Assembly (NCBI RefSeq): GCF_006704125.1
Contig: NZ_VIGH01000004.1
Coordinates: 445,529-509,528, forward strand
From: Rhodococcus spelaei
Lineage (GTDB): Bacteria > Actinomycetota > Actinomycetes > Mycobacteriales > Mycobacteriaceae
Direction: 5' to 3'
DNA: 64,000 nt
The notes under the pieces are model-generated. The model was not told where the DNA came from. It worked only from the letters and a program-made list of their open reading frames with translations, and did no database searches. The translations under genes and the position numbers were made by a program. Each line of letters begins with the position of its first letter. The first letter of the stretch is position 1. Below, in pieces: positions 36,939 through 46,351 of the stretch.

Positions 36939-37783
36939 CCGCGCTGTCGATGAGGGGCGTGCACAAGAGCTTTCGGGGCAGGAGTGCGCTCCACGACTGC
37001 ACCTTCGAGGTCGGCCGCGGGAGCGTCACCGCGCTGGTCGGGGCGAACGGGGCGGGCAAGTCGACGCTGATGTCGATCGCGGTCGGGATGCTCGCGGCGG
37101 ACTCGGGCGAGGTCGCGGTGCTCGGACACGCCCGCAGTCGCGCGGGCATCAGCCCGGGCCTGGCCTATGTGGCGCAACACAAGCCGCTGTACCGGTCGTT
37201 CACCGTCGCCGACATGCTCCGCTTCGGCGAGCACGCCAACTCCCACTGGGATCACGACTACGCGCGAGGCCTCGTCGCGGACGCGGACGTGCCGGAGGAA
37301 GCACGGGTCAAGACCCTCTCGCCCGGCCAGCGCACCCGGGTCGCGCTCGCCCTCGCCCTCGGAAGGCGGCCGGAGGTGCTGCTGCTCGACGAACCGCTCG
37401 CAGACCTCGACCCGCTGGCCCGCAAAGCGGTCGCGCGCACACTGATGGCAGACGTCGCCGAGCGGGGCACCGCCGTCCTGCTCTCCTCGCACGTGCTGGC
37501 GGAGGTCGACGAGATGGCCGACCGGTTGCTGGTGTTGGGCCACGGCCGGATTCGCCTGTCCGGGGCCCTCGACGACCTGCTCGCCGAGCACTACCTCCTG
37601 ATCGGCTCCGGTGACCCGGCCACCGTCATCGGCGCCGGGGAGGTGGTCGAGACGCGGCCCGGAGGTCGAACGCATCTCGTCCGGGGGCCGCGCGCAGCGG
37701 CCGGCGGCGACTGGCTCACCGAGGCCGCGAGCCTCGACGACATCGTGCTGGCTCATCTGGCCGCGCCGGAGGAGGTCGCATGA
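36935..37783 (+). CDS. ABC transporter ATP-binding protein (GntR-linked)
   Basis: ATPase of 282 residues. Walker A is GANGAGKST (36-44), Walker B is VLLLDEPLADLDP, and the H-loop lies in LLSSHVLAEVDEMADR. The signature reads LSPGQ instead of LSGGQ. It is coupled by ATGA overlaps to both the regulator and the permease. A C-terminal extension of about 70 residues follows the core. Confidence 0.87.
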   Translation: MTALSMRGVHKSFRGRSALHDCTFEVGRGSVTALVGANGAGKSTLMSIAVGMLAADSGEVAVLGHARSRAGISPGLAYVAQHKPLYRSFTVADMLRFGEHANSHWDHDYARGLVADADVPEEARVKTLSPGQRTRVALALALGRRPEVLLLDEPLADLDPLARKAVARTLMADVAERGTAVLLSSHVLAEVDEMADRLLVLGHGRIRLSGALDDLLAEHYLLIGSGDPATVIGAGEVVETRPGGRTHLVRGPRAAAGGDWLTEAASLDDIVLAHLAAPEEVA

Positions 37784-38841
37784 TCTGGGTGACGTGGCGG
37801 CGGTACCGGACCACGCTCGTCGTGGCGACGACGGTGATCGCACTGCTCGCCGTCGCGACGTTCGCTTGCGGGTCGATTGTTCGGAATGCCGAGGGCGCCA
37901 GGGCGTTCGGCACCTTCTTCGGGTGCTACGGCACGTCGGTGACGGTGTGCCGGGCCGAGTCGGCGCTCAGTGCGACGGCGGTGCTCGCGGCGGTGCTGCC
38001 GGTCCTGCTCGGTGTGATCGTCGGGGTGACGGCGTTCTCCCGTGACATCGAGCAGGGCACCCACGTGCTCGGGCTGACCCAGTCGGTGAGCCGGTCTCGG
38101 TGGTTCTGGATGCGGGTGCTGGTGGTGTTCGTACCGATCAGTGTCGCGATGGCGGTGCTCGGGGCAGTGTTGGAGTGGACCCGATCGGCCGCGCCCCGAG
38201 GCAATTTCGGGTACGTGAGCGGATCGCCGTTCGACTACTCGCGTCTCGAGTTTCCGCTCTTCCCGGCATCGGGGGCGACCGCGGGCACCTACACACTCTT
38301 CGCGCTGATCCTGGGCAGCGCGTTCGCGCTCGTGATCCGGCACACGGTGGGGGCGATGGTGCTGACGCTGATCGTCGCGACCGCGGGCATGGTCGGACTG
38401 CAGGTCGGGGCGCGTCCGCACTACGCACCGGCGAGCATCGAGGCCCGACCGCTCGACGGGAGCGCGCAATACGTGGCCTACGCGTCCAGCGGTGCGTCGT
38501 TCCCGGGGTGGACGATCGGCTCGGGCTACGTGAACACGGCGGGCGACCCGGTGGCGGTCGACTACGCGTCGTGCGAGCAGGCCTACGCCGTCGACTACGT
38601 CGAGGGTCGTCCCGACGAGACCGTCGCCGAGTACGAGGCCCGCAGCGACGAACTGTTCGAGGAACAGCAGCGGGCCTTCACCGACTGCCTGCGCGGCCAG
38701 GGCGCCGACCACCTCGAGGTCCGGTACCACGCCGACAGTCAGTTCCGGCGGTTCCAGCTCACCGAGGCCGCCCTGGTGTTGCTAGTGACCGGGCTCGTCC
38801 TGCTGCCCTCCCTCTGGGGGTTGCGTCGGCTGCGACCGTAG
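37780..38841 (+). CDS. ABC transporter permease with large extracytoplasmic loop
   Basis: Protein of 353 residues. About five helices lie in residues 1-210, then a roughly 125-residue hydrophilic region (SIEARPLDGSAQYVAYASSG onward, with two cysteines in ASCEQAY and TDCLRGQ), then a final helix near the C-terminus. The last 60 bases overlap the convergent membrane protein gene. It is the membrane partner of the preceding ATPase; the extracytoplasmic part could sense a ligand. Confidence 0.8.
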   Translation: MIWVTWRRYRTTLVVATTVIALLAVATFACGSIVRNAEGARAFGTFFGCYGTSVTVCRAESALSATAVLAAVLPVLLGVIVGVTAFSRDIEQGTHVLGLTQSVSRSRWFWMRVLVVFVPISVAMAVLGAVLEWTRSAAPRGNFGYVSGSPFDYSRLEFPLFPASGATAGTYTLFALILGSAFALVIRHTVGAMVLTLIVATAGMVGLQVGARPHYAPASIEARPLDGSAQYVAYASSGASFPGWTIGSGYVNTAGDPVAVDYASCEQAYAVDYVEGRPDETVAEYEARSDELFEEQQRAFTDCLRGQGADHLEVRYHADSQFRRFQLTEAALVLLVTGLVLLPSLWGLRRLRP

Positions 38842-40191
38842 CAGGCCGCGAATCCCGAACGCGCAGAAGGCGACCGCGACGGCCAGTGCGATGCCGGCGC
38901 TGCGGTGGTCGTAGTGCGGGTAGTCGAAGAAGTCGCTGTAGGCGGTCCATCCGAAGTCGTCGCGACCCACCGAGTCCGGGACGAGTGCTGTGGCCCCGCG
39001 CAGCGGTTCGTACGAGCCGCTGTAGGTGAAGGTGCTCGTCACGGCGGTCGCCGCGGCAGAGAACACCATCGACACGAACGGGATCGCCAACCCCGCGGCC
39101 GCGACCGCTGCGAGTCCCGGCAGCGTCGACCCGACCGCCAGGCCCGCGCCGACGCCGATCACCCCGAGTCGCACCAGCAGCCACGGTCCGTCGTGCCCGA
39201 AGTCCGGCCAGATCGCGGCCACCAGCGGGACCAGTCCCGCCACCCCGAGCCCGACGACCGGTGTCCGCCACCGCGCCGACAGTCGCAGCCCGACCGCCAC
39301 CGCGACCGCCGCCACCGCGATCGCGGGCCACGGTCCGACGTCCCGGAACGGGTAGCGCAGGTCCACCAGCACCGGCATCGCGGCCGCCGCGACGCCGGTG
39401 GTCGCCAACAGGAACCCGCCGCCGCCGGACTCGCGCTCGACCAGTCGCGCGCACACCTCGATGGCCACCAGTACGACCACCATTGCGACCCCGATGACGA
39501 CCCCGAGGTGCAGTCGGGAGTGGTTGTCCTGCTGGTTGATCCACGACAGCTGCAGTCGGTTCACCACCGCTAGCGCGACGATCGTCAGCAGGGCGCCGCC
39601 CGCGTCCCGTCCACCCACCCGCTGAATCCGCATCCCGGCGTCGGCGGTAACCGCGCTCGCGAGCGCGAGAACCGCTGCGGGCCAGAGCAGCCACCAGGAC
39701 GGCTCCCCGATCGACGAGGTGGTGAACGTCAACGTCGCCATCCCGGACACCTGCACCGACAGGAATCCCGCGATCGCGCCGAGGGCCGTCGCCCACTGCC
39801 CGGCCCGACCGCCCCACGAAGTCGCGACCACCGATCCGAGCAGTACTCCGGCGGCGGCGGTCTTGAGGTAGTGCAGCGCGGTGAGCGCGTCGAAGCTCGT
39901 CGAGGCGGGGACCGCGACCCGTGCACCGATCAGGACCACGACGGCCAGTGTCGCCGCCGACCAGCCGAGGCGACGAGAACCGCTGCGCTGCAGGAGCACA
40001 CAGGCAACCACCGCGACCACCGCGCCGACCGCGACACCGGTTGGCTGCGCGGCCAGCCAGCTGTCGAGTTGACGGTCGGACGCGTAGACCGACCAGTGCC
40101 CGCCGGGCGGTGTGGTCAGTACGAAGGCCGCCAGGGCCGCGCCGAGCAGTGCGGCGAGCGAGGCGACGGTAGTGCGGATGTCGACGGGCAT
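38782..40191 (-). CDS. Polytopic membrane protein of unknown function
   Basis: Protein of 469 residues with about 11-12 hydrophobic segments throughout. A near-C-terminal extracytoplasmic stretch is rich in aromatic and acidic residues (SVGRDDFGWTAYSDFFDYPHY), and the tail is hydrophilic and Gln/Pro-rich. No enzyme motif is recognised. It overlaps the ABC permease end by 60 bases tail to tail. The start at 40191 is the first ATG before the first helix. Confidence 0.68.
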   Translation of the reverse strand: MPVDIRTTVASLAALLGAALAAFVLTTPPGGHWSVYASDRQLDSWLAAQPTGVAVGAVVAVVACVLLQRSGSRRLGWSAATLAVVVLIGARVAVPASTSFDALTALHYLKTAAAGVLLGSVVATSWGGRAGQWATALGAIAGFLSVQVSGMATLTFTTSSIGEPSWWLLWPAAVLALASAVTADAGMRIQRVGGRDAGGALLTIVALAVVNRLQLSWINQQDNHSRLHLGVVIGVAMVVVLVAIEVCARLVERESGGGGFLLATTGVAAAAMPVLVDLRYPFRDVGPWPAIAVAAVAVAVGLRLSARWRTPVVGLGVAGLVPLVAAIWPDFGHDGPWLLVRLGVIGVGAGLAVGSTLPGLAAVAAAGLAIPFVSMVFSAAATAVTSTFTYSGSYEPLRGATALVPDSVGRDDFGWTAYSDFFDYPHYDHRSAGIALAVAVAFCAFGIRGLLRSQPTQPPEGGQQDEPGH

Positions 40192-40288
40192 TTGTCGACG
40201 CTAACGGAAATGTCGTGATTCGAAGGATGGGGCGAGGTGCGTCGGCGTGCCACGATGTACGCGACACTCCACGAGGCGAGGAACCACC

Positions 40289-41041
40289 ATGGCATCGATC
40301 ACCGAGAAGGCAACCACCCTGCTGGCACTGCACAAGCCCGGCAATCCCGTGATCCTCCCGACCGTCTGGGACGCGTGGTCGGCGAACCTGGCCGCCGAGG
40401 CCGGTTTCGCGGCGCTGACCGTCGGCAGTCACCCGGTCGCCGACTCGGTCGGCAAGCCCGACAACGAGGGTATGACGTTCGCGGAGCTGACGACCCGGGT
40501 CGCGCAGATCACCGCGGCGGTGGACCTGCCGGTCTCCGTCGACATCGAGTCGGGTTACGGCCTCGACCCGCGGCGGCTGATCGACGGCCTCGTCGAGGTC
40601 GGTGCGGTGGGCCTGAACATCGAGGACACAGTGCACAGCGAGGGCGGTCGGCTGCGTGAGGCGCAGGAGCACGCGGACTTCGTCGGCGGGCTGCGTCGCG
40701 CCGCGGACGCGGTGGGTATCCACGTGGTCGTGAACGCGCGCACCGACCTGTTCATCAAGCAGGTCGGCGACGAGGCGGACCGTGTCCAGCGGGCCATCGC
40801 CCGGCTGACCCTGGCGGCGGAGGCGGGGGCGGACGTGCTGTACCCGGTCGGGTTCCACAGCGACGAGGTGTATCGGCAGCTGACGTCGGCACTGCCGTTG
40901 CCCGTCAACGCGATTGCCGATCCGGTGCGCGGCGAGAAGGCGAACTACGCGTCCATCGGCGTGGGCCGGGTCAGCTTCGGCCCGCTGCTGCAGGCCGCCC
41001 TGGCCGTCCGCGCGAACGAACTCCTCGCCCGCTGGAAGTAG
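40289..41041 (+). CDS. PEP mutase / isocitrate lyase superfamily enzyme
   Basis: TIM-barrel protein of 250 residues. PTVWDAWSANLAAEAGFAAL, SVDIESGYGLD (metal-binding acidic cluster) and VGLNIEDT are superfamily signatures, with VVNARTDLF later. The KKCGH motif of true isocitrate lyases is absent, so oxaloacetate decarboxylase, carboxyvinyl-phosphonate-type or 2-methylisocitrate-lyase-like chemistry is possible. ATG at 40289 is preceded by GAGGAACCACC. Confidence 0.82.
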   Translation: MASITEKATTLLALHKPGNPVILPTVWDAWSANLAAEAGFAALTVGSHPVADSVGKPDNEGMTFAELTTRVAQITAAVDLPVSVDIESGYGLDPRRLIDGLVEVGAVGLNIEDTVHSEGGRLREAQEHADFVGGLRRAADAVGIHVVVNARTDLFIKQVGDEADRVQRAIARLTLAAEAGADVLYPVGFHSDEVYRQLTSALPLPVNAIADPVRGEKANYASIGVGRVSFGPLLQAALAVRANELLARWK

Positions 41042-41056
41042 GCGCCTTCGGCGCCC

Positions 41057-41096
41057 GTGCGCGCCGTTCACCCCAGCTGGGGTGAACGGCGCGCAC
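41057..41096. terminator. Loopless 40-nt perfect palindrome
   Basis: GTGCGCGCCGTTCACCCCAG (41057-41076) is followed immediately by its exact reverse complement to 41096. It lies 15 bases after the PEP mutase family gene and serves as a terminator candidate. Central bases AGCT would form the loop. Confidence 0.75.
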
Positions 41097-41104
41097 AGTG
41101 CGCG

Positions 41105-41215
41105 TCAGCGCAGGTAGGCCGCGCTCTGCGTGCCGACGAGGTCGACCAGGTCCCGCTGCGCGAGGTTCACGTCGAGCGGGTGCAGGCCCCAGTTCGGGCG
41201 AGGCGTCGATGCCAG
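41105..41215 (-). pseudogene. Orphan C-terminal tail, possibly of a lipase/hydrolase
   Basis: On the minus strand about 37 codons read as protein-like sequence (PRPNWGLHPLDVNLAQRDLV then DLVGTQSAAYLR) ending at a TAA-free TGA at 41105. No start or upstream homologous part is present; the frame upstream is a shadow of the AAA ATPase gene. It resembles the last helix of secreted DUF3089-like lipases, but this is a weak match by eye. A decayed gene end is the likeliest explanation. Confidence 0.3.
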
Positions 41216-41234
41216 CGGGCGCGACCCGCTCCCG

Positions 41235-43412
41235 TCAACGGTTGTCGGCGTAGGCCTGCAGGTGCGCGACCTGCGCGGGGTCGAGCGACGGCCGCACCGA
41301 CTCGCGCGCGGCCGCGACGTCGGCAGCAGTGACGTCGGCGGCGTCGACGCTGCGCCGCATCGCGGCCAGCGCCGCCTCCCGCAGCAGCGCCGAGCAGTCT
41401 GCGGCGGAGTACCCGTCCAGTTCCTCGGCCAGCGCGTCGAGGTCCACCTCTTCGGCCAGCGGCACCGACCGCCCCGAGGTTCGCAGGATCTCCCGGCGCG
41501 CCTGCGCATCCGGCGGCGGCACGAACACCAGTCGCTCGAGCCGACCAGGTCGCAGCAGCGCCGGGTCGATCAGGTCGGGGCGGTTGGTCGCGCCGAGGAC
41601 CACCACGTCGCGCAGTGGTTCGACGCCGTCGAGTTCGGTGAGCAACGCGGCGACCACCCGGTCGCTCACACCCGAGTCCGCGCTCTGCCCGCGTCGCGGT
41701 GCCAGCGCGTCCACCTCGTCGAGGAAGATCATCGACGGCGCCGAATCGCGTGCCCGCTGGAACAGTTCGCGCACCGCCTTCTCCGACGCGCCGACCCACT
41801 TGTCCATCAGCTCGGCGCCCTTGACCGCGTGCACGCTCAGCTGCCCGGAACTGGCGAGCGCCCGGACGAGGTACGTCTTGCCGCACCCGGGCGGGCCGTA
41901 CAGCAGCACCCCGCGCGGCGGGTCCACCCCAAGGCGCGCAAACGAATCCGGATGCTGCAGCGGCCACAGCACCGCCTCGGTCAGCGCCTGCTTGGTCTCC
42001 ACCATGTCGCCGACGTCGTCGAGGGTGACGCTGCCGACTGCCAGTTCCTCGGTGCCCGACCGCGACAGCGGCCGGATCACCTCGAGCGCCCCAGTCAGGT
42101 CGGACTGCGCGAGCTTCGGCGCCTCGCCACTGCTGCTGGCCCGCGAGGCCGCCCGCAGCGCGGCCTCCCGAACCAGGGCCGCGAGGTCGGCCGCGACGAA
42201 TCCCGGTGCCCGCGAGGCCACTTCGCCGAGGTCGAGGTCGGCGGTCGGGACCTTGCGCAGCAGCAGTTCCAGGATCGCGCGCCGGGTCGCACCGTCCGGC
42301 AACGCGATCGTCAGCTCGCGGTCGCACAGGTCCTGGCCCCGGACCCGGGTGTCGAGGGAGTCGGGGTGCGCGGTGGTCGCGACGAACGCGACGCCGGGTG
42401 TCTCCACCGCGCGGCGCAGCTCGTCGAGGATCAGGGTGGACACCGGCTCCGGCTCGGCCGGCAGCAGCGCGTCCACGTCCGTGATCAGCAGCACGCCACG
42501 CTCGTGCGCCATGCGGGCGACCGCGTCCGACACCCGCTGCAGCCGCGTGGCAGAGTCCAGCGCGCCGACCCCCGGTCCGTCCAGTTCGGCGACTGTGCGA
42601 CCGGCGAGGACCGCGCGCGCCAGCGTCGCCTTGCCTACCCCGGCGGGCCCGGTGATCAGCACGCCGAGGTGCGGCGAGGCCCCGAGGGTGTGCAACAGTT
42701 CCGGCTCGTCGAGCGCCAGCTTGAGCCATTCGGTGAGCTTGGCGGACTGGGCGCCGACCCCGACCAGGTCCTGCACGGGCAGCGGTGCGGGTCGCATCGG
42801 TGCCGGTGCCGGGGCGGACTCGGGGGCCGGTGCGGGCACGGTCGCCGTGGTCGGCGCGGTTCCCCAGCCGACCGCCGAATTGGGTTGCACGCTCACGGGT
42901 CCGGCGGGGTCGACGGCGGTGACGGTGAGCAGTTCGGAGGTCCAGGCCACGCCGAAGGTGCGTGAGAGGGACTGGGTGGCGCTCGCCGTGCTGGTACCCG
43001 GGCCGAGGTCGCGCGGCAGCAGGGAGACCGTGTCGCCGACGGTGAGCACCTTGCCGAGCAGCGCCTGTCGCAGGGTGGTCTCGGAGATGGAGCCGGTGGC
43101 GAGGGCGGATCCGCTCAGCGTCGCGGTCCTGGCGCCGTACACCGTCACCGGCGAGACGACCACCCGCGCATCCTCTTTGAGTCCGGCGTTGGAGAGCGTG
43201 ACGTCGTCGAACAGCGCAGTCCCGGTGGGGGTGTCCGTGGGCGCGACGGCGACGACCGCGGCGGTGCGCCGGGCCCCGATCACCGCGATGCCGTCCCACT
43301 CACGCAGCCCCAGCGCGGCCAGCGCCTCGGGATGCAGGCGCACCACCCCACGGCGGGCGTCGGCGGCGGAGGTGTTGAGCCGGGCGGTGAGCGCGAGTTC
43401 CGGGGAGGTCAC
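41235..43412 (-). CDS. CDC48/p97-like AAA ATPase with two AAA domains (Rv0435c-like)
   Basis: Protein of 725 residues. A double-psi-barrel-like N-domain (LTARLNTSAADARRGVVRLHP onward) precedes two AAA modules. D1 has Walker A GPAGVGKAT and a Walker B-like LLITDVDALL (Asp in place of the usual Glu). D2 is canonical with GPPGCGKTYLVRAL, MIFLDEVDALAPRRGQ and GATNRPDLIDPALLRPGRLER. GTG at 43412 gives the homologous N-terminus; an ATG at 43448 is less likely. Probably a protein-unfolding machine. Syntenic with Rv0435c, followed by pssA/psd. Confidence 0.87.
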   Translation of the reverse strand: MTSPELALTARLNTSAADARRGVVRLHPEALAALGLREWDGIAVIGARRTAAVVAVAPTDTPTGTALFDDVTLSNAGLKEDARVVVSPVTVYGARTATLSGSALATGSISETTLRQALLGKVLTVGDTVSLLPRDLGPGTSTASATQSLSRTFGVAWTSELLTVTAVDPAGPVSVQPNSAVGWGTAPTTATVPAPAPESAPAPAPMRPAPLPVQDLVGVGAQSAKLTEWLKLALDEPELLHTLGASPHLGVLITGPAGVGKATLARAVLAGRTVAELDGPGVGALDSATRLQRVSDAVARMAHERGVLLITDVDALLPAEPEPVSTLILDELRRAVETPGVAFVATTAHPDSLDTRVRGQDLCDRELTIALPDGATRRAILELLLRKVPTADLDLGEVASRAPGFVAADLAALVREAALRAASRASSSGEAPKLAQSDLTGALEVIRPLSRSGTEELAVGSVTLDDVGDMVETKQALTEAVLWPLQHPDSFARLGVDPPRGVLLYGPPGCGKTYLVRALASSGQLSVHAVKGAELMDKWVGASEKAVRELFQRARDSAPSMIFLDEVDALAPRRGQSADSGVSDRVVAALLTELDGVEPLRDVVVLGATNRPDLIDPALLRPGRLERLVFVPPPDAQARREILRTSGRSVPLAEEVDLDALAEELDGYSAADCSALLREAALAAMRRSVDAADVTAADVAAARESVRPSLDPAQVAHLQAYADNR

Positions 43413-43453
43413 GGAGCCCAGCCTAGTGGGGCTGGCGCACATGGGCATTGACG

Positions 43454-43495
43454 CGAGACGGGCACCGGTTCCACGTGGAACCGGTGCCCGTCTCG
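43454..43495. terminator. Loopless 42-nt perfect palindrome
   Basis: The left arm starts CGAGACGGGCACCGGTT at 43454 and reaches CCAC at 43474; the right arm to 43495 is its exact reverse complement. It sits after pssA and before the AAA ATPase start on the minus strand, so it probably separates these transcription units. Confidence 0.75.
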
Positions 43496-43523
43496 TCGGA
43501 AGTGGCGTGTCGCCCGGAAAGCG

Positions 43524-44384
43524 CTAGCGGGGCCTGCGCAGGCCGAGCCGGGCCGAGGAGAGCCGGCCGCCCGCCGGTGCGCGCCGAATCGCCCGCCGCT
43601 CGGAGGGTTTGGCGTCCCACACCTCGGGCCGCGCGGCCACCCAGCGCTTGGATCGGACCGCGAACGGGATGTGTGCGAGGTACGCGAAGACCAGCACGAT
43701 CAGCAGCACGTACGGATAGGTGATCAGTGCGGCCGCGGCCAGCGCGACACCCACGAGCAGCAGGGCGGCCATCCGCTTGGGCACCGAGAACGTCTTCATC
43801 GCGAGCGTCGGGATCCGGCTGACGATCAGCGCCGCCGACAGCACCGTCCAGATGCCCACCACCACGAACGACGACCACCAGCCGTCGCCCCACTGTTCGT
43901 AGGCGGCGATCGGCATCAGCGCGATCAACGCGCCCGCGGGCGCGGGCACCCCGACGAAGAACTCACTGGTGTAGGCGGGGGCCGTGTCGTCGTCGAGCAG
44001 GGTGTTGAAGCGGGCCAGCCGCAGCACGATGCTCACCGCGAAGACCAAGGCGATGATCCAGCCTGCGCTCCCCGCGTCGAGCAGGGTCACGTACAGCACC
44101 AGCGCCGGTGCGACGCCGAACGAGATCGCGTCGGACAACGAGTCCAGTTCGGCACCGATCTTGGTGGTCGCGTCGAGCAGTCGCGCGATCCGGCCGTCCA
44201 GCGAGTCGAGCACCGCGGCCGCGCCGATCATTGCCAGTGCCACGCCGAGCTGACCCTCCAGCGCGAACTTCACCGCGGACAGTCCCGCGCACAGCGCGAG
44301 GATCGTGATCGTGCTCGGCAGCAGGAGCAGCCCGCTGGTCGCGACGCGCCGGGACGTGCTGGGGACCACGTCGCGGGGGCTCAC
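43524..44384 (-). CDS. pssA: CDP-diacylglycerol--serine O-phosphatidyltransferase
   Basis: Membrane enzyme of 286 residues making phosphatidylserine from CDP-diacylglycerol and serine. The CDP-alcohol phosphotransferase motif is complete: D63-G-x2-A67-R68-x8-G77-x3-D81-x3-D85. About eight hydrophobic helices and a basic C-terminal tail (residues 250-286) follow. The GTG start overlaps the psd stop (GTGA), coupling the two steps of phosphatidylethanolamine synthesis. Syntenic with Rv0436c. Confidence 0.93.
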   Translation of the reverse strand: MSPRDVVPSTSRRVATSGLLLLPSTITILALCAGLSAVKFALEGQLGVALAMIGAAAVLDSLDGRIARLLDATTKIGAELDSLSDAISFGVAPALVLYVTLLDAGSAGWIIALVFAVSIVLRLARFNTLLDDDTAPAYTSEFFVGVPAPAGALIALMPIAAYEQWGDGWWSSFVVVGIWTVLSAALIVSRIPTLAMKTFSVPKRMAALLLVGVALAAAALITYPYVLLIVLVFAYLAHIPFAVRSKRWVAARPEVWDAKPSERRAIRRAPAGGRLSSARLGLRRPR

Positions 44385-45094
44385 GGAAGCTGTGCGAGGA
44401 CGGTCTCGGCGCCGACGGCGCGCTGTCCTCGCTCCACCATGAGCGTGGTGCCGGCCGGGAAGTAGGTGTCGACGCGCGAACCGAACCGGATCAGTCCGTA
44501 GGTGTCGCCGATCGGCAGCATGTCGCCGACCTTGGCGTCGCACACGATCCGGCGGGCGAGCAGCCCGGCGATCTGCACGACCGCGATCTCGTGACCGTCG
44601 ACGGTGCGCAGCAGCATGGAGTTGCGCTCGTTCGCGTCGCTGGCCTCGGCGAGGTCGGCGGAGAGGAACTTGCCGGACTTGTGCACGACCTGCAGGACCT
44701 CGCCGGCGACGGGCGAGCGCTGCACATGCACGTCGAGCACGGACAGGAAGATGCTCACCCGCGGGACCGGGGCGTCGCCCATGTTCAGCTCGGCGGGCGG
44801 GACCGCGTTGTCGACCAGTGCGACCTCGCCGTCGGCGGGGGAGACCACCACGTTCGGGCGGTTCGGCGGGACCCGGTGCGGGTGCCGGAAGAACGCCGCA
44901 CTGGCGCCCGCCGCGGCGAGGCCGGTGCGCCGGATCCACGGATGCTTGCGGCCGAGCACGGCGGCAGCGAGGGGGGGCAGGACGAACGGCAGCCCGGCCG
45001 GATGAAGCGGCGGGATCGTGGTCCGGACCAGGTCGGCGATGTGCGCGAGGCCGGTCGGTTGCGGGGTGCCAAGCGGGGTGGGGCGGCGGGCCAC
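44381..45094 (-). CDS. psd: Phosphatidylserine decarboxylase proenzyme
   Basis: Protein of 237 residues of the short soluble-type family. Self-cleavage is expected between Gly205 and Ser206 in IRFGSRVD, giving the pyruvoyl prosthetic group on the alpha chain. [14 protein letters not shown] and HKSGKF are conserved family segments. It converts phosphatidylserine to phosphatidylethanolamine and is coupled to pssA. Syntenic with Rv0437c. Confidence 0.93.
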   Translation of the reverse strand: MARRPTPLGTPQPTGLAHIADLVRTTIPPLHPAGLPFVLPPLAAAVLGRKHPWIRRTGLAAAGASAAFFRHPHRVPPNRPNVVVSPADGEVALVDNAVPPAELNMGDAPVPRVSIFLSVLDVHVQRSPVAGEVLQVVHKSGKFLSADLAEASDANERNSMLLRTVDGHEIAVVQIAGLLARRIVCDAKVGDMLPIGDTYGLIRFGSRVDTYFPAGTTLMVERGQRAVGAETVLAQLP

Positions 45095-45220
45095 GAGCTC
45101 CTCTTACTGTCGGTGACGGCAGGTACCCGGGCTCGGCATGGGCCGTGTGCGGGCACTCACAGGCTAGCCGAGGTGGGCCCCCGAGCGGGACCCCCGACGC
45201 CCGGCACCACCGCCGACCTG

Positions 45221-45673
45221 CTAACCGAGCTGTTCCCGGAGCCGGGAGATGCCCCCTCGAATGGTGGCACCGTAGCCGTCGTCGGCCAGCGCGGAGCTCA
45301 CGGATTCGGCGGCGTCGAGGTGGGCGCGGGCCGCGTCCTCGTCACCGACCTTGACGTAGTCGGCTGCGAGGTTCAGGTGCAGCGACGGGTAGAAGCCCCG
45401 GACCTGCAGCGAGGAGTGGTGGGCCTGGGCCCGCTCGTCGGTCAGGGAGTCCGCCGCATCCAGGGCACGCAGGTCCCAGGCCAGTTCCTCTGCCGGATCG
45501 TCCTGGACGTCGGCCATGTAGTGGGCGAGGGTGACGCGGTGCAGCGGATCGCCGTCGGGCCCGACCCGCTCCCACAGCTCCGCGAACGCGGTGCGGGCAC
45601 CGGCCCGGTCGCCGCCGTTCGCCAGTTCCTGTGCCGCCGCCACATCGGCCATGACCTGGTCTGTCGCGCTCAT
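45221..45673 (-). CDS. TPR-like alpha-helical protein of unknown function
   Basis: Protein of 150 residues. Repeating helical pairs such as AAAQELANGGDRAGARTAFA and LHLNLAADYVKVGDEDAARAHL have the spacing of tetratricopeptide units. ATG at 45673 is preceded by GGAAGGGCG. It lies downstream of the response regulator gene on the same strand, 51 bases away. A role in protein-protein contact is inferred from the repeats only. Confidence 0.72.
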   Translation of the reverse strand: MSATDQVMADVAAAQELANGGDRAGARTAFAELWERVGPDGDPLHRVTLAHYMADVQDDPAEELAWDLRALDAADSLTDERAQAHHSSLQVRGFYPSLHLNLAADYVKVGDEDAARAHLDAAESVSSALADDGYGATIRGGISRLREQLG

Positions 45674-45724
45674 CGGATCGCCCTTCCGTCGGTGGGGAGG
45701 GACGCTAGCGCCACCCACCGACAG

Positions 45725-46351
45725 TCAGCGGATCCCGTCGCGCCGCAGTGCCACCGACACCGCGGCGGCCCGGGTGTCGACGCCGAGTTTGGCGTAGATG
45801 TGTGCCAGGTGCGTCTTGACGGTCGCCTCGCTGATGAACAGCCGTTTGCCGAGTTCCCTGTTGGTCAGGCCCTCGGCGAGCAGGGTGAGCAGTTCGGCCT
45901 CGCGGGCCGTCAGCGTCTCCGCGGGCCGACGCATCTGCTGCATCAGCCGCGACGCGACCGGCGGGGACAGCACGCTGCGGCCGGCGACCGCGCCCCGTAC
46001 GGCCGCGAAGATCTCCTGCGGGGCAGAGTCCTTGAGCAGGTAGCCGATCGCCCCGGCGTCGACGGCGCGGACCACGTCGGCGTCGGTGTCGTAGGTGGTG
46101 AAGACGAGTACCGGCAGGTCGGGGCGGGCGGCGCGGATCCGCCGGATCGCCTCGATGCCGTCGATGCCGTCGCCGAGCGCGAGGTCCATCATCACCAGCT
46201 GCGGGGTGAGCGAGCCGACCAACGCGACCGCCTCCTCACCGGTGCCGGCCTCGCCGACCACCTCGAGGTCGGGCTGGGAGGCGAGCAGCGCGCGCAGGCC
46301 GGCCCGGACCACCAGGTGGTCGTCGACGAGGACGACGGCGATCGCGCTCAT
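45725..46351 (-). CDS. NarL/LuxR-family response regulator
   Basis: Protein of 208 residues. The receiver domain has the acidic pair VDDH (10-11), phospho-acceptor Asp56 in MMDLALG, and the TTYDTD/Lys region. The LuxR HTH (LTAREAELLTLLAEGLTNREL to ATVKTHLAHIYAKLGV) occupies about residues 140-205. It overlaps the kinase gene by 4 bases (ATGA). Likely target: the divergent lipoprotein genes. Confidence 0.9.
   Translation of the reverse strand: MSAIAVVLVDDHLVVRAGLRALLASQPDLEVVGEAGTGEEAVALVGSLTPQLVMMDLALGDGIDGIEAIRRIRAARPDLPVLVFTTYDTDADVVRAVDAGAIGYLLKDSAPQEIFAAVRGAVAGRSVLSPPVASRLMQQMRRPAETLTAREAELLTLLAEGLTNRELGKRLFISEATVKTHLAHIYAKLGVDTRAAAVSVALRRDGIR

Noticed and set aside
43418-43448. Upstream ATG start at 43448 for the AAA ATPase
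   Set aside because: It adds residues not seen in homologues and lacks a ribosome-binding site; GTG 43412 gives the conserved N-terminus.
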